Assembly (NCBI GenBank): GCA_050873765.1
Contig: JBNMJK010000007.1
Span: forward strand, 1 to 55,399
DNA from: Sodaliphilus sp050873765
GTDB lineage: Bacteria > Bacteroidota > Bacteroidia > Bacteroidales > Muribaculaceae
Length of the DNA: 55,399 nucleotides
Direction: 5' to 3'
The position numbers and the translations under genes are program-made. The notes under the pieces are model-generated. The model was not told where the DNA came from and made no database searches. It was given only the letters and a program-made list of their open reading frames with translations. Positions 34,075 to 42,987 of this stretch are shown here, in pieces (position 1 is the first letter of the stretch; each line of letters starts with the position of its first letter).

Positions 34075-35070
34075 ATGAAGAAGATTTTGCTGTTGCTCCT
34101 GCTGGCAACATCGGTTTTGGCTCAAGCCAAAGGTAAATATGGTATAGAAATGCCCGCTTCGCTGCGCGCCGGCGACAAGGTGGCGATTCTCTCGCCGGGC
34201 AGCACACCCAGCGACTCGTCGGTGATCAAGGCGATGGAGGTGCTTAAAGGCTGGGGGCTGGTGCCTGTGAGGGGCAAGTATGTGACCACGCGCTATCATG
34301 GCTGGGCTGGCACTGCCGCTCAGCGCGAGGCCGACCTGCTGTGGGCGCTGCGCGACAGGAGCATCAAGGCCATTATCTGCTCGCGTGGAGGCTATGGCTC
34401 AGCACAGATATTATATAATGTGCCGCTCGACACGCTGAAGAAATACAACAAGTGGCTGGTGGGCTACAGCGACATCACCGCGCTGCACTGCGCCATGGTG
34501 CGCGCCGGCCACATGAGCGTGCACGGCAGTATGTGTGGCCGTCTGGCCAAGACCGGCGGCACCGATGTGTTCAGCGTGAGGTTGCGCAAGCTGCTTTTTG
34601 GCGAGGCAATGCCCGATGTGGAGGTTCCAGCCCATGCCTACAACCATGTGGGCAAGGCGAAAGGCGTGCTCATTGGCGGCAATTTGAGTGTGTTTACCGG
34701 CGTGAGCGGTTCGAAGGATTTCGATTTCCTCGACCGCGACTTTGTGAAGGATAAAGACGTGGTGCTGTTTTTTGAGGACGTGAGCGAGAATGTGAACCGT
34801 GTGGCGAGCATGCTCTTTCAGATGAAGCTCAAAGGCACCCTCGACCACGTGAAGGGCATCATTGTGGGGCGGTTCACCGAAGTGCCGGGCCTTTCGGGCT
34901 ACGACAGCATGGACCAGATGCTGCACGAGTTTCTCGACCAGTACAAGATACCCATCTGCTACGACTTTCCAGCCAGCCACGATGAGGAGTGGAACACCCC
35001 GATGATAGAAGGCTGCCCCGTGGAGCTGACCGTGACCCCCGCCAAGGCCACCCTCCGCTTCCGCAAATAA
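34075..35070 (+). CDS. LD-carboxypeptidase (peptidase S66, LdcA-like), exported
   Basis: 331 residues from ATG 34075, which starts a signal peptide (MKKILLLLLLATSVLAQA); the frame is open 33 codons further up but a promoter lies within that part. S66 hallmarks: the N-terminal KVAILSPGS, CSRGGYGSAQIL near 105, VGYSDIT near 125 carrying the nucleophilic Ser, FFEDVSENVNRV near 225 with the Glu, and PASHDEEWNTP near 303 with the His. The enzyme trims the terminal D-Ala from L,D-tetrapeptides, normally in the cytoplasm for murein recycling; the signal peptide suggests a periplasmic version, as in many Bacteroidales. Confidence 0.92.
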   Translation: MKKILLLLLLATSVLAQAKGKYGIEMPASLRAGDKVAILSPGSTPSDSSVIKAMEVLKGWGLVPVRGKYVTTRYHGWAGTAAQREADLLWALRDRSIKAIICSRGGYGSAQILYNVPLDTLKKYNKWLVGYSDITALHCAMVRAGHMSVHGSMCGRLAKTGGTDVFSVRLRKLLFGEAMPDVEVPAHAYNHVGKAKGVLIGGNLSVFTGVSGSKDFDFLDRDFVKDKDVVLFFEDVSENVNRVASMLFQMKLKGTLDHVKGIIVGRFTEVPGLSGYDSMDQMLHEFLDQYKIPICYDFPASHDEEWNTPMIEGCPVELTVTPAKATLRFRK

Positions 35071-35121
35071 CAGCCCAAGGGGGCATCACTCCAATCATCA
35101 TTTCGCTGATGGGAAAATAAA

Positions 35122-35159
35122 AAAATCCGTGTGGTAAAAAATTGCACCACACGGATTTT
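35122..35159. terminator. Bidirectional terminator
   Basis: AAAATCCGTGTGG (35122-35134) pairs perfectly with CCACACGGATTTT (35147-35159), between convergent ldcA and ATPase 4. Confidence 0.87.
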
Positions 35160-35172
35160 GCTATCACATCAA

Positions 35173-36408
35173 TTATTCTTCGAGAGTAGGGTTGAGCAGA
35201 AAATCCATCAGCCCCATGTGCAGAATGCCGTTTTCATCGTTATATGAGGCAATGTCGTTGCGCACAATCAGCACCTTCTTGAACGAGTCGTTGATTTTAC
35301 GGAACGATGCCAGTTCCTGCTCTCGCTTCTCGTCGTTTGGCAGGGCAAAAGCAGATTGAATATAAAAGCGTTTGTCGCCTTTGTTTGCCACGAAGTCTAT
35401 TTCAAGCTGTTTCCGCTCATTAGCTGTGCGGGCTTCTACAATGCCCACATCTACACTGTAGCCCCGGCTGCGCAGCTCATTGTAGATCACATTCTCCATG
35501 ATGTGTGTCTCCTCCACTTGCCTAAAGTTTAACAGAGCGTTGCGTAGCCCAATGTCCTGGAAATAATATTTTGATAACGTGCCAATATATTTCCGCCCTT
35601 TGATGTCGTATCGAATAGATTTTTCTATGATGAAGGCGTCTTCCATATACGACAGATAGTTGGATATTGTTTTGTTGTCGAGCGATGATTTCTTGTTGGT
35701 CTTGAATGTATTGGCAATCTTATTGGGATTACAGGGCGAACCTATGCTTGAGGCCATAACCTTCATCAGGTCGGAAAAGTCTTCTACATTATTGACTTTG
35801 TTTCGCTCCACAATGTCTCTTAAATATAAGGTCTGATTGAGCGCGATAAGGTATTCGGCTCTTTTGGCATTGTCGTTTAATGAGGCTATGTAGGGCAGGC
35901 CACCATAGGTGCAATATTGCTTCCATAAGGAATCCTTGTCACCACCCTTTGCGTTGTAAAGCTCAGAAAACGACAACGGATAGATGTGTATTTCAATGCC
36001 TCTGCCACGGAATTCTGTGGCAACATCCTTTGAGAGAAATCGGGAATTGCTGCCAGTGACGTACACATCCACATTTGATATGTGCATGAGGCTATTAAGC
36101 ACTTCGACGAAGCGGTTGAGCATTTGCACCTCATCAATAATCAGATAGTATTGCTTCTCGTCAGTGATGCGTTCTTTCACATAAGCCAGCATTTTTAAAG
36201 GATCGCGAAGCTCTTCATTGCTGAGGTCGTCTAATGCTATTTCTATAATATGGTCGTTGCTTACTCCATTTTCTATCAAGTGCTGATGAAAGAGGTTGAA
36301 AAGCAGAAACGACTTGCCGCACCGTCTGATTCCTGTCACAATTTTGATAAGGTCGGTGTGCTTCCACCCTATCAGCTCGTTGATGTATTTATCCCTTTGT
36401 ATAATCAT
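35173..36408 (-). CDS. Solitary ATP-binding protein, AAA_14/DUF4143 (ATPase 4)
   Basis: 411 residues from ATG 36408; a 10-codon upstream extension exists but reads through a palindrome and is not expected, since family proteins begin MIIQRDKY-like. Walker A TGIRRCGKS at 25-33, Walker B YLIIDEVQML near 102, YVTGSNSRFLS near 135 as sensor. The middle (about 200-260) has winged-helix features. The C-terminus has EIDFVANKGDKRFYIQSAFAL: the nuclease-like fold keeps ID and FVA but has Gln-Ser where E-x-K would be, suggesting a degenerate active site. It follows a phage-derived portal gene by 70 bp, same strand, with a 42-bp palindrome in between. Confidence 0.8.
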   Translation of the reverse strand: MIIQRDKYINELIGWKHTDLIKIVTGIRRCGKSFLLFNLFHQHLIENGVSNDHIIEIALDDLSNEELRDPLKMLAYVKERITDEKQYYLIIDEVQMLNRFVEVLNSLMHISNVDVYVTGSNSRFLSKDVATEFRGRGIEIHIYPLSFSELYNAKGGDKDSLWKQYCTYGGLPYIASLNDNAKRAEYLIALNQTLYLRDIVERNKVNNVEDFSDLMKVMASSIGSPCNPNKIANTFKTNKKSSLDNKTISNYLSYMEDAFIIEKSIRYDIKGRKYIGTLSKYYFQDIGLRNALLNFRQVEETHIMENVIYNELRSRGYSVDVGIVEARTANERKQLEIDFVANKGDKRFYIQSAFALPNDEKREQELASFRKINDSFKKVLIVRNDIASYNDENGILHMGLMDFLLNPTLEE

Positions 36409-36409
36409 A

Positions 36410-36451
36410 CCATTCCAAAAAAATGTCATTTGTGACACTTTTCTGGAATGG
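36410..36451. promoter_or_regulatory. 42-bp concentric palindrome ending 1 bp before the ATPase 4 start codon
   Basis: Outer arms CCATTCCA (36410-36417) and TGGAATGG (36444-36451) and inner arms TGTCA (36424-36428) and TGACA (36433-36437) share the same centre (36430.5), with only about five mismatched pairs over 42 bp. On the minus strand the inner hairpin is followed by seven T residues, so it could also act as a terminator/attenuator after the portal gene. A weak -7 (TAACCTTG) lies at 36474-36481. Confidence 0.8.
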
Positions 36452-36478
36452 GTGTGGCGAAGTGGCTGGTTTGCAAGG

Positions 36479-37882
36479 TTATAGGTTGAGGGCTTTTTGG
36501 GTGCGCAGATGGCGGAAATTGTTGAAGGTGTCGAATATGTCGCAGAGCGCGATGCTGGCGTTGGAGGCCTGTGCCTGGTAGAGCGACGCGCTTCCCGCCG
36601 TGTTCACATTCTGCCCCTGCAGCGTGCCAGTGATGCCCGACACGTTTTCCATCATCTTCATTTGCAGGTTGATCATCTCAAAGATGCCAATGTTGGTGTT
36701 GTCGTGGCTCACTTGCTCCGGCTTGGCGAGGCTCTCGTCGGGGTTGTAGGGAAGCACACCGCCGGTCTCGTTCCAGATGTGCAGAATCGTGTTCCACGTG
36801 AGCGAGTTGGGTTTGGCTGTTTCGGGATAGAGCAGCACACCTTTTGCGCTGTTGCTCAGAATGCGGTCCACAATGGTGGTGAGGCGGTTGATGTATTTCT
36901 GCTGGTCGATCACATCTTCAATGAAGCCGTGCACCTCACCATCGGTGAGCGGATAGAATTTCACCGCAAACGGGTGCGATCGGTGCTTGGCGGGCGAGTC
37001 GAAGGTGGCGAGCACATCGCCCATGGGGCTGAACCATCGGCACCGCCACACGGTGGCAATGTCCCACTGATAGGAGATGAGCGGGTCGGCCTTCACCTTC
37101 TTCTCCTGCGCCACAGGCACGGTGAACACCTTGGCGGTGGCTTTGTCGTGGCAGAGCAGCACCTCCTGGCTTTCAAGCGTCCACACCTCAATGGCGCGGC
37201 ACTTGTTGGTGTGCGTAAACCAGAAGTCGGTGCCGCTTTGCGAGTCGGCGCCAATGGCGGTGCAGAATTGCAGCGCGCGCTCGTCGGGCGAGTCGCTGTA
37301 GAGCCGGCGTACCCAAGCGGCCTTCTTCTTGTTGCCAGCCGCCACGCGCCCTATCAGCTCCGCCACGCTCAGGTCGTGGATTTGGCCGATGATTTCACAG
37401 TCGCGGCATAGCGGGTCGGTGGTGTGGTTGATGAAGAAATGCGAGAGGTTCACGTTGCTCACCACCGTCTCCTTCTTTCCTAAATTTGCTATTTCCTCCA
37501 CGCGCTGAATGCAGCACCCCGATATGAGGAACTCCTCCAGCGCGCGGCTGTCGAGCTCGTCGAGGGCGTTGCTGTCGCGCAGACTGTCGGCAGCCGTGGC
37601 CGATGCGCCCTTGCCGTTTCTGCCAAGGAGGTGCTCGGCTCTGAACCGCCCCACGATGGTCTTCACCATTTGGCGGAGCATATTGTTGGTGATGGGCGCG
37701 GTGCCGTATTTTTTGTGAATTACGGCCTCCTCGGTGGTGATATTGCCGTCGGCGTCGGTGGCGGGGTCCGACCACTGGTCGCCGTAGGTGAAGCGCTTGT
37801 TGCGCAGTCGCCTTTTGCGGAGCGCCGATGCCGCGCTCCATGCGGTGTAGGCCGCTTTCAGAATGGCAGTGTTGTTGGTCAT
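36479..37882 (-). CDS. Phage portal-like protein, likely remnant
   Basis: 467 residues. Sequence pattern is that of tailed-phage portal proteins of gut Bacteroidales: N-terminal RRLRNKRFTYGDQW, a PITNNMLRQMVKTIVGRF segment near 80, a long central clip/stem-like part, IEDVIDQQKYINRLTTIVDRI near 325, and the tail helix with ENVSGITGTLQGQN near 425 and QAQASNASIALCD. The C-terminus after LRTQKALNL is abrupt and may be missing the crown part. No terminase, protease, capsid or tail gene is next to it, only an M15 peptidase gene 23 bp upstream on the same strand. It is thus either a decayed prophage or a domesticated two-gene unit; a complete promoter precedes it. Confidence 0.75.
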   Translation of the reverse strand: MTNNTAILKAAYTAWSAASALRKRRLRNKRFTYGDQWSDPATDADGNITTEEAVIHKKYGTAPITNNMLRQMVKTIVGRFRAEHLLGRNGKGASATAADSLRDSNALDELDSRALEEFLISGCCIQRVEEIANLGKKETVVSNVNLSHFFINHTTDPLCRDCEIIGQIHDLSVAELIGRVAAGNKKKAAWVRRLYSDSPDERALQFCTAIGADSQSGTDFWFTHTNKCRAIEVWTLESQEVLLCHDKATAKVFTVPVAQEKKVKADPLISYQWDIATVWRCRWFSPMGDVLATFDSPAKHRSHPFAVKFYPLTDGEVHGFIEDVIDQQKYINRLTTIVDRILSNSAKGVLLYPETAKPNSLTWNTILHIWNETGGVLPYNPDESLAKPEQVSHDNTNIGIFEMINLQMKMMENVSGITGTLQGQNVNTAGSASLYQAQASNASIALCDIFDTFNNFRHLRTQKALNL

Positions 37883-37905
37883 GGTGATAGATGAAAAATG
37901 AGAGG

Positions 37906-38307
37906 TTAGCGAATGGCGAAATACTGGCGGCGGTGGCGTGGGCCATACGACACGTGAATCCAGGCGAAGTCGCGCTCATTGATAGCTTGGTCCACAGGCA
38001 GGTGCATACTTGCCAGCAGATGGTAGAGGCGGCGGTTGTCGGCACGGTTGCCCACGGTGATGTCGGCCGCCTCGCCTTTCATGTGCTGACTGGTGGGCGA
38101 GCCTCCCACCTCCTTGTTGAGCTGTGGGCAGCGGTAGCCGCTGTTCACATGTATGGGTTTCCCCCACGCCTCGCGCAGCGGGTCGAGAATGTGCTCCACG
38201 AGCAGTTTGAGGTTGCTCACGATTTGATTGGAGTGCGGCGTGTTGTCGATGCCGCGCAGCGATGCCGTGCCGGAGCGCAGCAGTTCGGATAGTGTGAAAT
38301 ATTTCAT
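37906..38307 (-). CDS. Peptidase M15 family endolysin-like protein
   Basis: 133 residues from ATG 38307 (an extension of 10 codons is possible but unlikely). M15A-type D-Ala-D-Ala carboxypeptidase fold with the zinc site: IHVNSGYRCPQLN near 50, SQHMKGEAADI near 73 (H-x(6)-D), and WIHVSY near 118 (third His). No signal peptide, as expected for a phage lysin that is released by a holin. This small type is common in Bacteroides phages. It is co-directional with the portal gene (23 bp) and preceded by a promoter at 38335-38366. Confidence 0.88.
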   Translation of the reverse strand: MKYFTLSELLRSGTASLRGIDNTPHSNQIVSNLKLLVEHILDPLREAWGKPIHVNSGYRCPQLNKEVGGSPTSQHMKGEAADITVGNRADNRRLYHLLASMHLPVDQAINERDFAWIHVSYGPRHRRQYFAIR

Positions 38308-38334
38308 GGAATGTAAAATGATGTTTTTTTGCCG

Positions 38335-38366
38335 CAAAGTTAGAGCGGCGCGCCCAGAGCCGTCAA
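38335..38366 (-). promoter_or_regulatory. Promoter of the M15/portal pair
   Basis: On the minus strand TTG (38364-38366) and TAACTTTG (38335-38342) are 21 bp apart, 28 bp before the M15 ATG. Confidence 0.7.
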
Positions 38367-38441
38367 GGTCAAAAAGGCAACGGCGATTTTTCGTTTGAGA
38401 TACTTTTTTACAGAAAAATCTTTCATTTGGTAAGCGAAGTG

Positions 38442-38473
38442 TTGTAGAAATGAAAAAAATGGTTGTATATTTG
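38442..38473 (+). promoter_or_regulatory. Promoter of the glycerophosphodiesterase/porin pair
   Basis: TTG (38442-38444) and TATATTTG (38466-38473), 21 bp apart. The predicted leader is about 150 nt and includes a GCACGG-like segment and AT-rich DNA before ATG 38629; no riboswitch is recognised in it. Confidence 0.72.
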
Positions 38474-38628
38474 CCACCGTTATATCGCAGAGCATAATAA
38501 CTAAACTATTAAAAATCAGAAAATACGCCAGCACGGTTGCTGCGTGCGGCTATCCTTCTGAAGCTACTACTAACTACTATTAATTAATTACTTTTTATAA
38601 TTTTTTATAACCGAAACTAAAATTTTTT

Positions 38629-40335
38629 ATGATTAAACATCTTCTAAAGCCGGGAGCATTAAGCCTCATAGCCTTGGCGGCTCTCGCATCCTGTTCAGAG
38701 GAACAGCAGTTTACCGACGCTAACACTAATGCGAAAAAAATTGATGTGCAAGTGATGAACGAGCAGCTTGCCAAAGTGCGCGACTATGTGCCTTTGTATG
38801 CCGTTATTGCACACCGCGGCTCCACTTACTGGACTCCGGAAGAAACTGAGGCCAGCTGGCGCTGGGCCCGCAATATGGGCGCCGACTATCTGGAGTCGGA
38901 CCTTCAATGCACAAAAGACGGTGTGGTGCTTTCGCTGCACGACGACAATTTGAAGCGCACCACCAACATTCAGTCGGTGTTCAGCGACCAAATTCCTGAA
39001 ATCCGCAAGGCTTTCTACCGCACCCTCACATGGTCGGACGGCACTCCCTGTAACTTCTCGGAAGCCGACATCGAAGCTTGCTATCAGGCCGAACTCACCG
39101 ACTATTACAGCTACTATCCACGCAACTACTACTATGCCGAGCTGCTGATGCTCGATGCCGGAAGCTGGTTTAATGAGGACAGCCAGGAGGAGGCTCGCAG
39201 CGCCTACGGACAGCGTGGCGACGGCGTTTACGACTCTTATGAGAAAACCTTGGAATCGCTCAAGGCAGGCAAGGGCATCGTTTACAGCAAGGGTCTTTAC
39301 ATCTCGGCATTGGCCGACCAGATCGCTTATGCTGAAGGCAAGAGGCTGAAACGCGACGCAGAAGGCCGCCGTATTCTTCCTTACCACGTGAAAGATGAAT
39401 ACAAGGGCAAGAGCCTGAAGGAAATCTATGCTATGAGCGTGCCTCAAAAGGTGGAAGGCCAGGAATACACTCACCAGAGCCGCTACCACGATTTCATTGA
39501 ATACGACTTCAGCGATGCCTATGAGGCTGATCCTCAAGACAACGGCAACCGCCCTGGCATCTACATCGAATTTAAGGAAAGCTGGGCTCAGCCAAAGAAT
39601 ATGGAAGCCCGCGTGTATAACGAACTCGACAAGTGGGGCTGGAACATCTGCACAAAGGACTGCTCTGGTCAGCCATTCTATGCCAACGGCAAGGTGAATG
39701 TGGGCCGCACCAACGGCAAGGTGATTCTCCAAACATTCTCGTTCGACTCTGTGGAGCGCGTTTACAAGGTGTTTAAGGGTCGTGTGCCTATGTGCTACCT
39801 CCTCTGGACCGGTGACCCAGCCTATGCTACCGATATTAAATACGACACCCCAACCGGCGTGGCCGACTTCATCAAGTATATGCAAGACAAGGGCTGCCAC
39901 ATCATTGGCCCCGCTATTTCAGGCGCACCCAACAACTATCCTGAAATGAACTGCCCATGGCAGGCCTACATGGTGCGCAAGGCTGGTATGCTCAACCACC
40001 CATACTCTTTCGACTCACAGGCACAGATCACCAAGCACATGGGTCTTTGGGTGAACATCTGGGACACTAACCCCACCGAATTCGACGACTTGATGCGAAT
40101 CACTATCCCTAAAACCGACTACAGCGAAGGTGGCACTTGGGACATTTATATGGATGGCTGCTTCACCAACCGCACAGAAATGAACCTTACCTATATGATT
40201 GACCACGGCATGCGCTGCAACAAGGCTCTTCCTAACCCATTCCACCCAGGCAAGACCTTCGACAACAGCCAGGCTCCTTCCACAGTGCCCGATCCTAACG
40301 CACTGCTCACCACTTTAGGCTATCCACGTAAATAA
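38629..40335 (+). CDS. Glycerophosphodiester phosphodiesterase family lipoprotein
   Basis: 568 residues. Lipobox LASC (Cys near 23) makes a surface or periplasmic lipoprotein. The GDPD TIM barrel begins VIAHRGSTYWTPEET (catalytic His 63-region), followed by GADYLESDLQ (Glu/Asp metal ligands) and SLHDDNLKRTT (second catalytic His). A large insertion from about 130 to 310, rich in Tyr and acidic residues, splits the barrel; the later half has GIYIEFKESW, KVILQTFSFDSVERVY and WVNIWDTNP. It would release glycerol-3-phosphate and alcohols from glycerophosphodiesters. The porin gene follows after 40 bp. Confidence 0.87.
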   Translation: MIKHLLKPGALSLIALAALASCSEEQQFTDANTNAKKIDVQVMNEQLAKVRDYVPLYAVIAHRGSTYWTPEETEASWRWARNMGADYLESDLQCTKDGVVLSLHDDNLKRTTNIQSVFSDQIPEIRKAFYRTLTWSDGTPCNFSEADIEACYQAELTDYYSYYPRNYYYAELLMLDAGSWFNEDSQEEARSAYGQRGDGVYDSYEKTLESLKAGKGIVYSKGLYISALADQIAYAEGKRLKRDAEGRRILPYHVKDEYKGKSLKEIYAMSVPQKVEGQEYTHQSRYHDFIEYDFSDAYEADPQDNGNRPGIYIEFKESWAQPKNMEARVYNELDKWGWNICTKDCSGQPFYANGKVNVGRTNGKVILQTFSFDSVERVYKVFKGRVPMCYLLWTGDPAYATDIKYDTPTGVADFIKYMQDKGCHIIGPAISGAPNNYPEMNCPWQAYMVRKAGMLNHPYSFDSQAQITKHMGLWVNIWDTNPTEFDDLMRITIPKTDYSEGGTWDIYMDGCFTNRTEMNLTYMIDHGMRCNKALPNPFHPGKTFDNSQAPSTVPDPNALLTTLGYPRK

Positions 40336-40375
40336 TTATTTTCCTTTACTTAAAAACTCAACGACACTAAATAAT

Positions 40376-41728
40376 ATGAAAAAATATATTTTAGCGGCAG
40401 GTGTAGCCGCGATATCAATGTCGGTTTTCGCTCAGGACTTCGACGTTGACCCAACATTGAACATTTCCAACGAAGAGAAAAAAGTGAATTTCACAGTAGG
40501 CGCACGCTTTATGGCCGACGCGGCTCTGTATAACACGGAGTTCACCCCACTGCAGAGCGGTGCTGCCATCACCGATGCACGTATCCGCACCTCTATGAAG
40601 TATGGTGAAAACTGGTATTTCTATGCCGATTTCGGCTTTGGCAACGGCAAGTTCTCGCAAAAAAACATCTTCTTGGAGTATGCTAAAAAAGACTCGAAAG
40701 ATGCTACCCACGCCGTGAAGGTGGGCTACTACAACGACCCTGCCGGCACCATGGCGCGCCAAACTTCTTTGGGCAGCTATCACTTCATCTCTCGCCCAGG
40801 TAGCACCGACGCTATTGGCGAAGGTAGAGCTTTAGGCGTGACTTACAAATATGATGCGCCTAACGTGTTCCTTTATCAAGGTGTGTTCACTGAAAATCAG
40901 TACAATAAAATCAGTGCAGGCTTTAACGGCGTCACTGCCTCTGGCCGCTGGCTCTACCGCGATGTGTGCAAAAACGGTGGCGGACACATTGGCGCCTCTG
41001 CGCGTTTCGCTCACCTCGGTGGTGGTGAAGAATACACCTCAAAGGGTGCTACGGTGCTGAAGAAGTCGCTTTACCTGGCTCAGACTATGGAAACTTACGT
41101 TGACCAGGACGAGCAATTTGTGAGCGCCAACCTTCCATGGGCCAACAATGTGATTGACCTTGGCGCTGAGGCGCTGCTTTTCGGCCGCAACTACTTCGTG
41201 CGCGGTGAGTATAAGCACAAAATCGTGACCAAGAAGCGTGATTCCTATAAGCTGTTTATCGCTGCACAGGACAATATCGACGCATGGGGCACTTTCGATG
41301 CATGGATGGCTGCAAACCCACTTCGCACCAACCATTTCAATGGCGCATACGTTGAGGCTGGCTATAAGATTTTTGGCGGCGACTACAAGTACGACATGCA
41401 CAACGCTGTGCTCGGTGGCTTGAACGGTAAGTCGCTCGAAATCGTGGGCCGAGTGAACTACACCGACCTGAACGACATTGTGGCTGGCGAATACTATTCT
41501 GTGGGCCGTGAGCAATACTATCCAAGCGGCTATATGGAAGACTGGCCTTACGAGTCGTCGTCGGTGGGCGGTGGCCGCGTGATTTCTGCCACTGTGGGCT
41601 TGAACTTCGCGTTCAACAAGTATGCCCAAGTGATGCTCGACTACACTTACAGCAACCTGAAGAAGGACGCTCGCCCCTACGACAAGAACTTCCACCAGGT
41701 GCAAGCCCGCGTGCAGTTCGCATTCTAA
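40376..41728 (+). CDS. Outer-membrane porin, phosphate-selective porin O/P type
   Basis: 450 residues. Signal peptide 1-19 (ending SVFA), then a beta-barrel of alternating strands: NFTVGARFMADAALYN, DARIRTSMKYGENWYFYADF, TSLGSYHFISRPGS, GVTYKYDAPNVFLYQG and many more, ending in the aromatic-terminal strand QVQARVQFAF, as Bam recognition demands. The layout matches OprO/OprP-type porins of Bacteroidetes; anion or phosphate selectivity is plausible but not shown. It follows the glycerophosphodiesterase by 40 bp and ends before a strong terminator, so the two form an operon likely used for phosphodiester and phosphate uptake. Confidence 0.87.
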   Translation: MKKYILAAGVAAISMSVFAQDFDVDPTLNISNEEKKVNFTVGARFMADAALYNTEFTPLQSGAAITDARIRTSMKYGENWYFYADFGFGNGKFSQKNIFLEYAKKDSKDATHAVKVGYYNDPAGTMARQTSLGSYHFISRPGSTDAIGEGRALGVTYKYDAPNVFLYQGVFTENQYNKISAGFNGVTASGRWLYRDVCKNGGGHIGASARFAHLGGGEEYTSKGATVLKKSLYLAQTMETYVDQDEQFVSANLPWANNVIDLGAEALLFGRNYFVRGEYKHKIVTKKRDSYKLFIAAQDNIDAWGTFDAWMAANPLRTNHFNGAYVEAGYKIFGGDYKYDMHNAVLGGLNGKSLEIVGRVNYTDLNDIVAGEYYSVGREQYYPSGYMEDWPYESSSVGGGRVISATVGLNFAFNKYAQVMLDYTYSNLKKDARPYDKNFHQVQARVQFAF

Positions 41729-41764
41729 CTCTGGGAAGAATTAGTTAAGTAGATGTATAAAATC

Positions 41765-41803
41765 AGTCCTGGTCACGGATAACTACCGTGGCCAGGACTT
41801 TTT
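41765..41803 (+). terminator. Intrinsic terminator after the porin
   Basis: AGTCCTGGTCACGG pairs with CCGTGGCCAGGACT (41765-41799) and is followed by TTTTT. Confidence 0.9.
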
Positions 41804-41847
41804 GCTGTTAAGCCTGCCTTCAAAGCCAAGCCCTCCAGATGGGGTGG

Positions 41848-42759
41848 CTATTTGCCGTAGGCGTTTTTCTTGCGGAAATTGTTGGGCGAGTCGCCGAGAT
41901 GCTTTTTCACGTATTTGCCGAAAAACGACAGGTTGTCGAAGTTCATTTCGGTGGCAATCTCTTTGATGCTCTTGTCGCTGTATTGGAGCAACTGCTGAAT
42001 ACGGCTCACGATGCTGCCGGCTATGAGGTCGCTCGCTGTGCTGCCGCACTTCTCGTTGCAGATGCTGGTGAGATATTTAGGCGACACGAAAAGCCGGTCG
42101 GCGAAGTATTGCACGCTGCGCTCGTTGGTCTCGTTGTCGGCAAGCAGGAGCAGGAACTTGTGGAATAGCTTGTCGCCCTGGCGGAGCATACCTCCCTCGC
42201 TCTCGGTGAAGTGCTTACTCACGCTTGAGAGCAGGTCGAGCGCAAAACTTTTCAGCACGCCCATCAGCGACTCGCGGCTGTAGTTGATTTGTGGGTGCTC
42301 AATTTTGAACATGGCAAGCTCGTAGTATCTGAGCATCAGTTCGCTCTCGTCTTGGGTGAACTGCACCACCGGGTTGGCGCTGATGCGCATCACGGCATCG
42401 ATGATGCTCTTGTTGATGAAGCCCATCGACATGGCGCCTCCCACTACCACTATTTTGCAGTCGAAATTGTCGGAGTGGTTGATATCACTGATGATGGTGT
42501 TGGCGCTGATAAACAGGGCCTCGCGCTCCTTGATGGCGTATTCGGCATTGTTGAGCCTAATTTTCAGGTCGCCCTCAAGGCAAAACACAATGGCCACAAA
42601 TGTGACTTTAAACACTTCGGTCAGGTTGGGGATAGAGCTGATGCTGTCGGCAAAGGCGATGTTGCCGTCGAAATATTTGATTCCATTGTAGAGCTCGGGC
42701 ACGTCGGCCATGTTGATGACCGCTATGCCTCCTGCTTGTGGTGATGTGGTTTTGTTCAT
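41848..42759 (-). CDS. AraC family transcriptional regulator
   Basis: 303 residues. A cupin-like sensory half (about 30-170: VFCLEGDLKIRLNNAEYAIK, ALFISANTIIS) is followed by the AraC/XylS double helix-turn-helix at about 205-300 (RSVQYFADRLFVSPKYLTSI, SIKEIATEMNFDNLSFFGKY). It should bind DNA direct repeats as a dimer and activate transcription. Targets are unknown; the nearest genes are the porin (convergent) and the Fe alcohol dehydrogenase (upstream, same strand). A minus-strand -7 TAATTTTG lies at 42793-42800. Confidence 0.93.
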   Translation of the reverse strand: MNKTTSPQAGGIAVINMADVPELYNGIKYFDGNIAFADSISSIPNLTEVFKVTFVAIVFCLEGDLKIRLNNAEYAIKEREALFISANTIISDINHSDNFDCKIVVVGGAMSMGFINKSIIDAVMRISANPVVQFTQDESELMLRYYELAMFKIEHPQINYSRESLMGVLKSFALDLLSSVSKHFTESEGGMLRQGDKLFHKFLLLLADNETNERSVQYFADRLFVSPKYLTSICNEKCGSTASDLIAGSIVSRIQQLLQYSDKSIKEIATEMNFDNLSFFGKYVKKHLGDSPNNFRKKNAYGK

Positions 42760-42910
42760 AAATGCACCTGGTAGTATATGTTAAGCTTTTCGCAAAATTA
42801 GCAAAAAAAGCACAATGAATGATGCTCTTTGCTGAAAAAATGTTCCAAATCACGCATTTTTATGCAGCCGGGCGCACTGATGAAGCCATGAATATGCATG
42901 GCAAAGAAAA

Positions 42911-42951
42911 AGCAGAGCGGGGGATTTCTGTTGCCGATTCTCCGCTCTGCT
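42911..42951 (-). terminator. Terminator of the Fe alcohol dehydrogenase
   Basis: AGCAGAGCGG (42911-42920) pairs with CCGCTCTGCT (42942-42951) just past the gene's stop at 42988; flanked by AAAGAAAA (T-rich on the minus strand). Confidence 0.8.
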
Positions 42952-42987
42952 ATTACTCATCTCTCTGGCGCAGGTGCGCGCGCTGTG

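Noticed and set aside
38695..39900. Minus-strand frame of 401 codons opposite the glycerophosphodiesterase
   Set aside because: Shadow; the plus strand has a lipobox and GDPD catalytic motifs.
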